DNA of 64,000 bases. Origin: Streptomyces griseus subsp. griseus (GTDB taxonomy: Bacteria; Actinomycetota; Actinomycetes; Streptomycetales; Streptomycetaceae). The notes under the pieces are model-generated. The model was not told where the DNA came from. It saw nothing but the letters and a program-made list of their open reading frames with translations, and ran no database searches. Below, in pieces: positions 36,799-46,780 of this stretch (positions are counted from its first letter, which is position 1; each line of letters begins with the position of its first letter). The stretch covers positions 124,001 to 188,000 of the forward strand of contig NZ_JOJE01000020.1 in assembly GCF_000720255.1 (NCBI RefSeq). Reading direction: 5' to 3'. The position numbers and the translations under genes were made by a program.

Positions 36799-36938
36799 GA
36801 GAAACAACTCCAGGGGAGATGAGGGAGTCCTGAGGCGGGCACTCAACCAACGGCCCTTAGGGCCTCCTTGAGCTTCTGCTGTACGCCCCCTGTCAGCGGA
36901 GTAAAGGCAGGCTCAAGCCACCCCGCTGACCAGGTGTT

Positions 36939-37916
36939 TCACTCGGAGGGCGCGCTCACCCGCTGGTACAGGTCCGTGACAGAGGCCACCGCCGCGCGCA
37001 GTTCCGCGCGCGCCTCCGGCGGGGAGAGGACCTCCACGCGGTCGGAGAACGCGAGCAGTTGGCGGACCTCGCTCACGAAGCCGTACGACAGCCGGGCGGT
37101 CACCCAAGGGCTCTCGCCGTCGTCCTCGGGGAGTTCGGCCAGCGCGGAGGCGTTCAGGCGCAGGAACATGTCGAGGCGGTCGCGCCGGACGCGGACGGTG
37201 ACGTCGAGACCGCCGGGGCGCTCCTCGACCTGGCGGCGCAGGACCTCCCAGGCGTCGCTGAGCTCGACTCCGGGCCGCCGTCGGACGGGGTCGTCGAGGG
37301 CCTTCGCCGAGTGCACCCGGTCGGCGCGGAAGAGCTGGGGCCTGGCCCGGCGGTCGGCGACCAGGTACCAGACGCCCGCCTTGGAGACGAGGCCGTACGG
37401 GTCGACGGTGTAGGTACGGGGCTCGCGGTCGCCGCTGTGGCGGTAGCGCAGGCGCAGCCGCCGGTCGGCGAAGACCGCGTCCTGGAGGGTGTCGAGGTCG
37501 ACGGCGGGACTGGGGCCGCCCTTCCAGCGGGTGGCGTCGACGAGGATGCGCCTGCTGGTGACCTCGGCGGCCGGACGGTGCGGGGCCGGCAGCGCGGCCA
37601 TCACCTTGCGCAGGGCGGACCCGAGGGCGGCGTCCAGGCCCAGCGCGGCGTGCGCGCCCTGCGCGGCCAGGATGAACAAGGCGCGGGACTCGTCGGCGGT
37701 CAGGCCGGTGACGTCCGTACGGAAGCCGGCGAGCAGTTCGATGCCGCCGTGCCGCCCGCGTTCGGCGTAGACCGGGACGCCTGAGGCGGACAGGGCCTCG
37801 ATGTCTCGGTAGATGGTGCGGACCGACACCTCCAGCCGGTCGGCGAGTTCGCGGGCCGGGACGCGGCCGCGGGTCTGCAGGAGCAGCAGGATCGACAGCA
37901 GGCGGTCGGACTTCAC
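36939..37916 (-). CDS. WYL-domain transcriptional regulator (YafY/DeoR-type)
   Basis: 325 aa. N-terminal winged helix: KSDRLLSILLLLQTRGRVPARELADRLEVSVRTIYRDIEALSASGVPVYAERGRHGGIEL (residues 2-63). The WYL domain spans about 130-210 (LRLRYRHSGDREPRTYTVDPYGLVSKAGVWYLVADRRARPQLFRADRV) and is followed by the WCX C-terminal extension. Proteins of this type bind nucleic acid or nucleotide ligands. It is divergent from the TIGR03086-type gene 100 bp away, which is probably its target. Confidence 0.93.
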   Translation of the reverse strand: MKSDRLLSILLLLQTRGRVPARELADRLEVSVRTIYRDIEALSASGVPVYAERGRHGGIELLAGFRTDVTGLTADESRALFILAAQGAHAALGLDAALGSALRKVMAALPAPHRPAAEVTSRRILVDATRWKGGPSPAVDLDTLQDAVFADRRLRLRYRHSGDREPRTYTVDPYGLVSKAGVWYLVADRRARPQLFRADRVHSAKALDDPVRRRPGVELSDAWEVLRRQVEERPGGLDVTVRVRRDRLDMFLRLNASALAELPEDDGESPWVTARLSYGFVSEVRQLLAFSDRVEVLSPPEARAELRAAVASVTDLYQRVSAPSE

Positions 37917-38016
37917 GGCCCCAGGATCGCCCCGGCACGAGGTCGAGGCAAATGTTGACGGAAGCTGTCAGGTTATCCGGGGAACCTCGGCACACCGACT
38001 CGCAGAGAGGCCCAGC

Positions 38017-38607
38017 ATGATGAACACCGCCGACCCCCGTCCCTTCTACGCCCGCGCCACCGAACAGGCCGCCTCGCTCATCAAGACCGTACGGCCGGAG
38101 CAGTTGACCGGCCGCACCCCTTGCGGCGACTTCGACGTCCGCACACTGCTGTCCCACATGGTCGGCGGCACCCTGCGCATCGCGGTCGTCGGGGAGGGCG
38201 GCGACGGGCTCGCCGTGCGGCCGTTCGCCGAGGGGGTCGCGGACGACGGGTGGACGGCGGCGTACGAGGAGGTGCGGGAGCGGGTGCTCGCCGCCTGGGC
38301 GGACGACGAGCGCTTGACGGCGCCGGTCCGGGTGCCGTGGGGCGAGGTGCCGGGGCACGCCGCCCTCTCCGGGTACGTGATGGAGCTCGTGACCCACACC
38401 TGGGACCTCTCCGAGGCCGTGGGACATCCCCTGGAACTCGACCCCGAACTGGCCGAGTTCGCGCTCGCGGCCGCCCACCGCGCCCTGCCCGACGCCCAGC
38501 GCGACGAGCAGACCCCGTTCGACTCCGCACTGCCGGCCCCCGAAGGGGCCGACGCCTACGAACAATTGGCCGCGTGGCTGGGCCGCGGGCCCCTCAGCCG
38601 AGCCTGA
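38017..38607 (+). CDS. TIGR03086-type (mycothiol-dependent enzyme, DinB-like) protein
   Basis: 196 aa helical-bundle protein of the maleylpyruvate isomerase/DinB superfamily: MNTADPRPFYARATEQAASLIKTVRPEQLTGRTPCGDFDVRTLLSHMVGGTLR contains the metal-binding His (SHMVGG, about residue 49), and GYVMELVTHTWDLSEAVG the second pair with His and Asp (about 127). These proteins use a divalent metal and often mycothiol, the actinobacterial thiol; substrate unknown. ATG 38017 follows GAGAGGCCCAGC. Its stop overlaps the convergent thioesterase gene by 14 bp. Confidence 0.88.
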   Translation: MMNTADPRPFYARATEQAASLIKTVRPEQLTGRTPCGDFDVRTLLSHMVGGTLRIAVVGEGGDGLAVRPFAEGVADDGWTAAYEEVRERVLAAWADDERLTAPVRVPWGEVPGHAALSGYVMELVTHTWDLSEAVGHPLELDPELAEFALAAAHRALPDAQRDEQTPFDSALPAPEGADAYEQLAAWLGRGPLSRA

Positions 38608-39451
38608 CCCGCGCCAGCTGCCGTGACTGGGCCACCAGCCGGTCCGCGCTGTCCCAGACCTCCGCGTCCTCCTCCAGGAAGCCGCCGGCGAGGTTGCGGG
38701 TGGTGATGGAGACGCGCAGGGGGCCGGGGGCCGGGCGGGAGCGGACGTGGACGGTCAGCTCGACGGTCGGCACCCAGCCCTTGATGCCGAGTTCGAAGGC
38801 GGTGGGCGGCAGCGCGTCCACCGCGAGGAGCAGCGAGAGCGGGTCGTGGTCGCGGCCGTCGGCGAGGCCGAACCAGGCGCGCATCTCGCCCTTGCCGGAG
38901 GGCTGCCCGAGCGCCCAGCCCAGGGTGGAGGGGTCGAGCTTGAGCATCAGCCGGTCGGTGATGGCCGAGCTGCCGTCCACGGGGGCCGGTCCGTCCTCGG
39001 GGCCGAAGCAGTGCGCCATGGGCGGGATCGCGGGCGGCTTCGCCGTGGTGCGCACGTCGTCCGGGAGGGAGTCCAGGTCGCCGTAGGAGGCCAGGACGCG
39101 GATCCGCTCGACCTCGCGGCCCTGGTCGTCGTACTGGAAGAGGGAGGCCTGGCCGGTGGAGAGGGTGCGGCCGGTGCGTACGACGTCCGCGCGGACGACC
39201 GCCGGTCCCGGCTGGGAGGCGGTCAGATAGTGCGCGGAGATCGTGAACGGGTCGCCGTGCGGCAGGGTGTCCGCGAGGGCGCGGCCCAGGACGGCCAGCA
39301 GATAGCCGCCGTTGACGGCGTTGATGATCGTCCAGCCGGCCGAGAGGTCGATGTCGTAGACGCCCGGTTCGCGCCGGGTGAGCGCGGTGTCACGGTCGAA
39401 CTCGCTGTCGCCGATGCCGGCGCACATGGTCCCGGTAGCTGCTTCTGGCAT
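38594..39451 (-). CDS. TesB-like acyl-CoA thioesterase family protein (double hotdog)
   Basis: 285 aa with two hotdog repeats: the N-terminal one carries WTIINAVNGGYLLAVLGRAL and FTISAHYLTASQPGPAVVRADVVRTGRTLSTGQASL, the C-terminal one RAWFGLADGRDHDPLSLLLAVDALPPTAFELGIKGWVPTVELTVHVRSRPAPGPLRV. This is the architecture of TesB/TE-II type thioesterases, which cleave acyl-CoA esters in the cytoplasm. Start ATG 39451 (MPEAATGTM) is preferred over the upstream in-frame ATG. Convergent overlap of 14 bp with the preceding gene. Confidence 0.85.
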   Translation of the reverse strand: MPEAATGTMCAGIGDSEFDRDTALTRREPGVYDIDLSAGWTIINAVNGGYLLAVLGRALADTLPHGDPFTISAHYLTASQPGPAVVRADVVRTGRTLSTGQASLFQYDDQGREVERIRVLASYGDLDSLPDDVRTTAKPPAIPPMAHCFGPEDGPAPVDGSSAITDRLMLKLDPSTLGWALGQPSGKGEMRAWFGLADGRDHDPLSLLLAVDALPPTAFELGIKGWVPTVELTVHVRSRPAPGPLRVSITTRNLAGGFLEEDAEVWDSADRLVAQSRQLARVRLG

Positions 39452-39593
39452 GGCTGAACGGTACAACATGAGATTACTAAGCGGTAGCTTTGGCATGCGC
39501 CCTCTCCCCGCCAAGGTGAGATGTGGTCAATTTCTCGGTAAGCGTCCCCACTCGTCCGTCAACCCTGGGCCCCGGCTTCGCCTCTTCAAAGGC

Positions 39594-40853
39594 ATGAGCC
39601 TCACCGGAACTGCGTTCCTCTACACCCTGATCGCACTGGCCGTCGTCGCGATCGCGCTGCCACTCGTCCTGTGGTCACGAATGCGCGGACCCAGGGTCGT
39701 GCGGGCCGGGACACGGATGCTGATGCTGCTCTTCGCCCAGGGCACCGCCGTGGCCCTGGTCTTCACCCTGGTCAACAACAGCAACAACCTGTACGACAAC
39801 TGGGACGACCTCCTCGGCACCGGCAACCACGTCCAGCAGGCCGCCGACCTCGGCGTCAACGGCACCGGCGGCATCGCCCTGGAGCGGCTGCCCAAGGTCG
39901 CCCAGAAGTTCAAGTCCGCGCACGGACCGGGTATGAACCAGGCCGGCGGAGTGCGCGTCACCCAGCTCAAGGGCCGTGTCTCCGGGGTGAACGCCGAGGT
40001 CTACGTCTGGCTGCCACCGCAGTACGACGAACCCGCCTACCGTCACCACAAGTTCCCCGTCGTGGAGCTGCTGCCCGGCTATCCCGGCTCGGCGAAGGCC
40101 TGGTTCGGGTCGCTGAAGGCGCACGAGCAGCTGCTGCCGCTGATGCGCGACGGGCGCGTGGCTCCGTTCATCCTGGTCGCGCCGCGCACCTCCCTGCTCC
40201 CCGGCGTCGACACCGGCTGCGCCAACCTCCCGGGAACGGTCAACGCGGACACCTGGCTGAGCGTCGACGTGCCCAAGATGGTCATGGACAACTTCCGGGC
40301 CGAACCGGCGCCGCGGGGCTGGGCGGTCGCCGGGTACTCGGCCGGCGCGCACTGCGCGGTGAAGCTGGCGGTGGCACACCCCGACCGCTACCGGGCGGCG
40401 GTGAGCATGTCCGGCTACAACGACCCGATCGGCGAACGTGACTCACTGGCCGCCGAGACCCCGGCCCTGCGCGCGCAGAACAACCCGTTCCTGCTGCTGC
40501 GCAAGCGGGCCGTGCCGCCCCGGATCGCGCTCTACCTCTCCGGTCAGCCGCACGACGGCTACGAGGCCGCCGTGGCCCTGGAGCAGATCGCGAAGGCGCC
40601 GACCGCCGTGCACGTGGTCTACATCCCGAAGAGCGCGGGCGGTCACACCATGGCGCTGTGGCGGCCACAGGTGGTGCCCGCGTTCCTGTGGTTGACCCAG
40701 GAGATGGGCGCGGGGCACATCACACGCGGAGCCACCGGGGCCGTGGGGGACGGCGGGGGCACTACTCCTCCCGCACCGTCGAGCGACGGTTCCACGCGCG
40801 CGGAGCTCGCCAGTGGTACCGCATCGCGAGCAGGCGCAGTACGAAGGCCGTGA
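39594..40853 (+). CDS. Membrane-anchored esterase (PF00756/antigen-85-like alpha/beta hydrolase)
   Basis: 419 aa from ATG 39594 (MSLTGTAFLYTLIALAVVAIALPLVLW). Two N-terminal TM segments (about residues 5-27 and 40-60) anchor an extracytoplasmic esterase domain: FPVVELLPGYPGSAKAWFG, PFILVAPRTSLLPGVDTGC, nucleophile motif AVAGYSAGAHCAVKLA (G-x-S-x-G, Ser about 247) and late His in KSAGGHTMALWRPQ (about 352). Homologues include putative esterases related to mycolyltransferases. The last 35 residues are Pro/Ser/Thr/Arg-rich and lie over the convergent TRIC gene end (92-bp overlap), so the C terminus may be a shadow extension. Confidence 0.88.
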   Translation: MSLTGTAFLYTLIALAVVAIALPLVLWSRMRGPRVVRAGTRMLMLLFAQGTAVALVFTLVNNSNNLYDNWDDLLGTGNHVQQAADLGVNGTGGIALERLPKVAQKFKSAHGPGMNQAGGVRVTQLKGRVSGVNAEVYVWLPPQYDEPAYRHHKFPVVELLPGYPGSAKAWFGSLKAHEQLLPLMRDGRVAPFILVAPRTSLLPGVDTGCANLPGTVNADTWLSVDVPKMVMDNFRAEPAPRGWAVAGYSAGAHCAVKLAVAHPDRYRAAVSMSGYNDPIGERDSLAAETPALRAQNNPFLLLRKRAVPPRIALYLSGQPHDGYEAAVALEQIAKAPTAVHVVYIPKSAGGHTMALWRPQVVPAFLWLTQEMGAGHITRGATGAVGDGGGTTPPAPSSDGSTRAELASGTASRAGAVRRP

Positions 40854-41439
40854 TCGCGGCGAGGCCGCTGGTCACCGGGTTCAGGGCGTCGTTCCGTATG
40901 CACAGCACGACCAGGGTGGCGCCGACCATCGCGGGGACCGCGTAGAGATCGCGGTCCCAGCGCAGCAGTGAGGGCACCTCGTTGGCCAGGACGTCACGCA
41001 GCACACCGCCGCCGACGGCGGTGGCGAGGCCGAGGGCGGCCGACGAGGTCAGGCCGAGGCCGTACTCGTACGCCTTGGTCGTGCCCGTGACGCAGAACAG
41101 GCCGAGGCCCGCCGCGTCGAAGACGTTCACGCCGGCCTGGATGCGCTCCACCTGCGGGTGGAGGAAGACGACCAGCAGGGCGGCGAGCAGCGGCGTGAGG
41201 AAGTACCCCAGGTCGGTGAAGGCGGCCGGCGGCACCGCGCCGATCACCACGTCCCGGAACAGTCCGCCGCCCAGCGCGGTGACCTCGGCGAGCATGGCGA
41301 TGCCGAAGACGTCGAAGTTCTTGCGGACGGCCAGCAGCGCGCCGGAGATGGCGAAGACGAAGATGCCGATCAGGTCCAGGGTGTGCTGGACGGACGGGGT
41401 GAAGAGTTGCTGGAGCACCCTTCCATTCTTACGCAACAC
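40762..41439 (-). CDS. TRIC-type (UPF0126) cation channel family protein
   Basis: 225 aa with six or seven membrane segments in two inverted repeats, each carrying the glycine/RD signature: LGGGLFRDVVIG (about residue 57) and VGGGVLRDVLANEVP (about 142). Bacterial members form trimeric potassium/cation channels. Start uncertain: GTG 41439 opens the frame right at the foot of the opp terminator, with no clear ribosome site; GTG 41418 has GGAAGG but no spacing. The 3' end overlaps the convergent esterase gene by 92 bp. Confidence 0.88.
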   Translation of the reverse strand: MLRKNGRVLQQLFTPSVQHTLDLIGIFVFAISGALLAVRKNFDVFGIAMLAEVTALGGGLFRDVVIGAVPPAAFTDLGYFLTPLLAALLVVFLHPQVERIQAGVNVFDAAGLGLFCVTGTTKAYEYGLGLTSSAALGLATAVGGGVLRDVLANEVPSLLRWDRDLYAVPAMVGATLVVLCIRNDALNPVTSGLAAITAFVLRLLAMRYHWRAPRAWNRRSTVREE

Positions 41440-41470
41440 AAAACCCCTGCCTTACATTGCAAGGCAGGGG
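41436..41470 (-). terminator. Terminator of the opp operon
   Basis: A 10-bp stem (CCCCTGCCTT at 41461-41470 on the minus strand, partner 41444-41453) with 7-nt loop and a following TTTTGTG run, 12 bp beyond the oppF stop codon. Confidence 0.88.
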
Positions 41471-41482
41471 CTCCGCGTAGGG

Positions 41483-42712
41483 CTACTTCTCGGTGGTGTC
41501 AGAGGCCTCAGCGGCTTCGGAAGTACCGGTGGTCTCCTTGGCGACCTCCGCCGCCACCGCGGCCGACGTCGCCGCCGACTCCGCCAGGACCTCGTCGGCC
41601 ACCAGCTCAGCGGCCTCCTTCGCGGCGCTCAGCAGGACGGTGTCCTGCGGGGCCTGGTCCGCGAAGTTCTCCGGGTGGTGGCAGGCGACCTGCTGGCCGG
41701 GACGCAGCTCGAGCAGCGGCGGCTCGGTGGTCCTGCAGATCTCCGTCGCCTTCCAGCACCGGGTGTGGAACCGGCAGCCGCTCGGCGGCGAGATCGGCGA
41801 GGGCACGTCGCCCTTGAGCAGGATCCGCTCGCTCTTGGCGTTCTTGCGCCTGGGGTCCGGGATCGGCACCGCCGACATCAGCGCCTTGGTGTACGGGTGC
41901 ATCGGCGTCCGGTAGAGCAGGTCGCGGTCGGCCAGCTCCACGATCTTGCCGAGGTACATCACCGCGATCCGGTCCGAGACGTGCCGGACGACCGAGAGGT
42001 CGTGCGCGATGATCACGTACGTCAGGCCGAGCTCCTCCTGGAGGTCGTCGAGGAGGTTCACGACCTGCGCCTGGATCGACACGTCCAGTGCGGAGACGGG
42101 CTCGTCCGCCACGACCAGCTTGGGGTTCAGGGCGAGCGCGCGGGCGATGCCGATGCGCTGGCGCTGACCGCCGGAGAACTCGTGCGGGTAGCGGTTGTAG
42201 TGCTCGGGGTTGAGACCGACCACCGACAGCAGCCGCTGGACCTCCGTCTTGATGCCGCCCTCGGGCTCGACGCCCTGCAACCGGAAGGGGGCGCCGATGA
42301 TCGTGCCGATGGTGTGGCGCGGGTTCAGCGACGAGTACGGGTCCTGGAAGATCATCTGCACGTCACGGCGCAGCGGACGCATGCCCGCCACCCCGAGATG
42401 AGTGATGTCCTTGCCCTCGAACTCGACCTTGCCGCCGGTCGGTTCGAGCAGCCGGGTGATCAGCCGGCCCATCGTGGACTTGCCGCAGCCCGACTCGCCC
42501 ACGACACCCAGCGTCTCCCCGGCCCTGACCTCGAAGTCGATCCCGTCGACCGCGTGCACCGCCCCGACCTGCCGCTGGAGCAGGCCCTTCTTGATCGGGA
42601 AGTGCTTCTTCAGCCCGGTCACCTTCAGCAGGGTCTCGCCGGGGGCGGCGTCCTTGGTGAGGGTGGCGCCGTCGGCCTGCGCGGACTTGGTCACTGCTTT
42701 CTCGTCACTCAC
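41483..42712 (-). CDS. oppF: Oligopeptide ABC transporter ATP-binding protein
   Basis: 409 aa. GTG start at 42712 overlaps the oppD stop (GTGA). ATPase motifs: Walker [16 protein letters not shown] (about residue 72), signature [17 protein letters not shown] (about 190), Walker [14 protein letters not shown], switch His in [10 protein letters not shown]; the oligopeptide-specific C-terminal cysteine cluster ([15 protein letters not shown]) that binds an Fe-S or structural metal in this family is present. A long Ala/Glu-rich tail of about 55 residues follows that is not usual for OppF and looks disordered. Pairs with OppD to drive uptake. Confidence 0.95.
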   Translation of the reverse strand: MSDEKAVTKSAQADGATLTKDAAPGETLLKVTGLKKHFPIKKGLLQRQVGAVHAVDGIDFEVRAGETLGVVGESGCGKSTMGRLITRLLEPTGGKVEFEGKDITHLGVAGMRPLRRDVQMIFQDPYSSLNPRHTIGTIIGAPFRLQGVEPEGGIKTEVQRLLSVVGLNPEHYNRYPHEFSGGQRQRIGIARALALNPKLVVADEPVSALDVSIQAQVVNLLDDLQEELGLTYVIIAHDLSVVRHVSDRIAVMYLGKIVELADRDLLYRTPMHPYTKALMSAVPIPDPRRKNAKSERILLKGDVPSPISPPSGCRFHTRCWKATEICRTTEPPLLELRPGQQVACHHPENFADQAPQDTVLLSAAKEAAELVADEVLAESAATSAAVAAEVAKETTGTSEAAEASDTTEK

Positions 42713-43802
42713 AGCTTCGGCGCAATCTCTTCGGTCCAGATACGCTCCCGCTGCTCCTTGCCCAGGTGGCAGGCGGCCCAGTGCCGGCTGCCGACCTCGG
42801 CCAGCTCCGGACGGACCGTGCGGGTGACGTTGTCCTTCGGGAGGTCCGCGTACGGGCAGCGCGGGTTGAAGGCGCAGCCGGACGGGATGTTGATCAGCGA
42901 GGGCGGGGAGCCCTTGACCGGGATCAGGCGCTCCTGCTGCTCGCGGTCGAGACGCGGCATCGAGCCGAGCAGACCCCAGGTGTAGGGGTGGCGGGGCTCG
43001 TAGAACACCTTCTCGGCCGGACCGCGCTCCACGCATCGGCCGCCGTACATCACCAGGATGTCGTCGGCCAGTTCGGCGACGACGCCCAGGTCGTGGGTGA
43101 TGACGATGACCGCGGAGCCGAACTCCTTCTGCAGGTCCCGGATCAGGTCGAGGATCTGCGCCTGGACGGTCACGTCCAGGGCGGTCGTCGGCTCGTCCGC
43201 GATGAGCAGCTCGGGGTTGTTGACCAGCGACATCGCGATCATCGCGCGCTGGCGCATACCGCCGGAGAACTCGTGCGGGTAGCTGTCGACACGCTTGTCC
43301 GGCTGCGGGATGCCCACCCGGTCGAGCATCTCGACCGCGCGGCGCTTGGCGGTCTTCTTGTCGACGTCGTGGTGGATGCGGTACGCCTCCACGATCTGCT
43401 GGCCGATCGTGTAGTACGGGTGCAGCGCGGACAGCGGGTCCTGGAAGATCATCGCCATCTGACGGCCACGCAGCTTGCGCACGTGGTCGGGGTCGGCGGA
43501 CAGCAGCTCGGTGCCGTCCAGCCAGATCTCGCCGGAGAGCTGCGCCTTGCGCTTGCCGTACTGGCCGGCGGTGTGCAGACCCATGATGCCGAGCGAGGTC
43601 ACCGACTTGCCGGAGCCCGACTCGCCCACGATGCCGAGGGTCTTGCCCTTCTCCAGCTGGAAGCTGAGCCCGTCGACGGACTTGACCAGGCCGTCGTCGG
43701 TCGGGAAGTGCACCTTCAGGTCGCGTACTTCGAGGAAGGAGCTCGGCGCCGACGAGTTGCTCGTGGGTTCGCCCACGGCCGCTCCGGTCTTGCTCAGTTC
43801 GG

Positions 43803-43806
<4 letters not shown>
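42709..43806 (-). CDS. oppD: Oligopeptide ABC transporter ATP-binding protein
   Basis: 365 aa partner of OppF. Walker [17 protein letters not shown] (about residue 55), signature [17 protein letters not shown] (about 172), Walker [16 protein letters not shown], His in [11 protein letters not shown]; cysteines in [13 protein letters not shown] near residue 310. Start ATG 43806 overlaps the oppB stop (ATGA), so translation is coupled through B-D-F. Confidence 0.96.
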
Positions 43807-44801
<995 letters not shown>

Positions 44802-44819
44802 AGCTCTCGGCCCGCCGCG

Positions 44820-44858
44820 GACCGCGGGCCACCGGAGGTCTTCCGGTGGCCCGCGGTC
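44820..44858 (-). promoter_or_regulatory. Intercistronic stem-loop between oppA and oppB
   Basis: A perfect 17-bp stem, 44820-44836 with 44842-44858 (GACCGCGGGCCACCGGA arm), and a 5-nt loop, 55 bp after the oppA stop. No T-run follows, so it looks like an mRNA-stabilising or leaky terminating hairpin of the kind that lets binding-protein mRNA exceed permease mRNA. Confidence 0.75.
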
Positions 44859-44913
44859 ACGCGTCGCCGGCCTTCACCTGCCTTTCGTGCCGTACGGCGG
44901 GTGCGCCGGGTTT

Positions 44914-46710
44914 TTACTTCGCGGACTTCAGGCCGAGGTTGACGAAGTCGTACATACCGCTGTAGCCGTCGGTGGTGTAGACGTTCGCCAGGCGGCTGGA
45001 GCGCCAGTTGAGGAACTTCTCGAAGACGAAGGGCAGGTAGTAACCGCCCTCCATCACCTTGTGGTTGATCTCAGTGGCGATCTTGGCCTTGCCGGAGTCG
45101 TCCAGCGTGTTGACGTACTGGTCGAAGAGGCCGTCGATCGTCTTGTCGTTGATGAGCGCGAAGTTGTTGTTGGCGCTCTCAAGGATGTACTTGCTGTTCC
45201 ACAGCGGCAGACCGAAGCCCTGGACGGACGGGAAGTCCGGGCCCCAGCCCATGATGATGATGCCGTAGCCCTTCTTCTTCACGTTCGAGGGGCTGCCGAT
45301 GACGCTGGAGCTCTGCGAGCCGTCGTACTGGTCGATCTCGACGTTGACGCCGATCTTCTTCAGCGACGCCTGCAGCGACTGGGCGGTGGCCACCTCGACC
45401 GGCTTGTTGTTGCGGACGGCGATGGTGGTCTTGAAGCCGTCCGGCTTGCCGCAGGCCTTCAGCTCTTCCTTGGCCTTGGCGACGTTGCCGCTCTTGTTGG
45501 CACCGTTGAGCTCGAACGGGTCGTACTTCTGACCCTCGGAGCCCGGGACGGACGGCGGCAGCATGTTGGTGCCGATGTCACCACCGGCGACGGGGCCACC
45601 GCGCGCGGTCTGCAGCGACACGTGGTCGGCGCCGTAGATGACGGCGTTGCGGCAGTGGATGTTGTCGAACGGCTTCACGCTCTGCGGGAAGGTCGCGTAA
45701 CGGATGTAGCCGGAGACCGGGTTGTCCAGGTTGGCCTTGTGCTGCTTCAGGGCGATGGTGCGGCCCTGCGGCGACATGCCGGTCTGGTTGAGGTCGAGGT
45801 CCAGGTCACCGCTGATCAGGCGCTGGTCCAGGTCGTTGGCGTTGGAGAAGAACTTGATCGTGATCTTGTCCGGGTACGCCTTGCGGACCGGGTCCGAGGC
45901 CTGCTTCCAGTTCTCGTTGCGGACCAGGGTGAGGTCCTTGCCCGGGTTGTACGACTGGAACTTGTAGGGGCCCGAGGAGAACGGCTTCAGCTGGTACTTG
46001 GACTTGGTGTCCATGTCCTGGCGGACCGGGGAGCCCGAGATCAGGCCCAGCATCTCCTCGAAGTCCGAGTTGGCCTTCGGCAGCTTGAAGACGATGGTCT
46101 TGTCGTCCGGCGTCTCGATGGCCTTCAGGCCCAGCTTGTCCTTGGAGGTGTCCTTGTACGGGCCCTTGTACTCGCCCTTGGGGTCGAGGACTTCCTTGAT
46201 GTAGGTCGGACCGCCGGACAGCACGTCCTGCGCCCAGATGCGCTCGATGCCGTACTTGACGTCCTTGGAGGTGATCGGCTTGCCGTCCTCCCAGGTGATG
46301 CCGTCACGCAGGGTGTACGTGTAGGTCTTGCCGTCGTCGGTGATCTTGGCGAGACCGGTGGCGAGGTCCGGGGTCAGCTCCGCGCCGGCCTTGCCGGGCT
46401 CCGTCTTGTTCGTGACGAGCTGACGGCTGTAGTAGCGCGCGAAGTTCCACATCATGCCGTAGTAACCACGCGTGGTGTCCCACGAGTCGGCGTCCTGGGC
46501 GGCGCCGAACTTCAGCTCGCCGCCCTTCTTCGCCGCGGACGCCTGGGCGACCTTGTTGTTGGCGGCGTCGAAGCCGGCCGCGCCGGTCTTCGAGCCCTTG
46601 TCGCCGTCGCTGTCTCCGCCGCCGCACGCCGCCGTGGTCAGCAGCGCGGCGACCACGGCGGCAGCGGCCATGGCCTGCTTGCGCCGCCCTGAGGTGCGTT
46701 GGGTAGTCAC
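44914..46710 (-). CDS. oppA: Oligopeptide-binding lipoprotein
   Basis: 598 aa substrate-binding protein of SBP family 5. Start is GTG 46710 with GGAGGATCCGAGATC upstream. The lipoprotein signal is MTTQRTSGRRKQAMAAAAVVAALLTTAAC with lipobox Cys at about residue 29. The SBP_bac_5 body includes YTYTLRDGITWEDGKPITSKDVKYGIER and SSGPYKFQSYNPGKDLTLVRNENW. It hangs on the outer face of the membrane and delivers peptides to OppBC. In streptomycetes peptide uptake of this class is tied to development (bldK) but this copy is not obviously bldK. Confidence 0.93.
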   Translation of the reverse strand: MTTQRTSGRRKQAMAAAAVVAALLTTAACGGGDSDGDKGSKTGAAGFDAANNKVAQASAAKKGGELKFGAAQDADSWDTTRGYYGMMWNFARYYSRQLVTNKTEPGKAGAELTPDLATGLAKITDDGKTYTYTLRDGITWEDGKPITSKDVKYGIERIWAQDVLSGGPTYIKEVLDPKGEYKGPYKDTSKDKLGLKAIETPDDKTIVFKLPKANSDFEEMLGLISGSPVRQDMDTKSKYQLKPFSSGPYKFQSYNPGKDLTLVRNENWKQASDPVRKAYPDKITIKFFSNANDLDQRLISGDLDLDLNQTGMSPQGRTIALKQHKANLDNPVSGYIRYATFPQSVKPFDNIHCRNAVIYGADHVSLQTARGGPVAGGDIGTNMLPPSVPGSEGQKYDPFELNGANKSGNVAKAKEELKACGKPDGFKTTIAVRNNKPVEVATAQSLQASLKKIGVNVEIDQYDGSQSSSVIGSPSNVKKKGYGIIIMGWGPDFPSVQGFGLPLWNSKYILESANNNFALINDKTIDGLFDQYVNTLDDSGKAKIATEINHKVMEGGYYLPFVFEKFLNWRSSRLANVYTTDGYSGMYDFVNLGLKSAK

Positions 46711-46780
46711 GATCTCGGATCCTCCGGATTTGATGAGAGACCCCGTAGTCGATGCCACGGGACGCTTGGGGTACGGCAGT

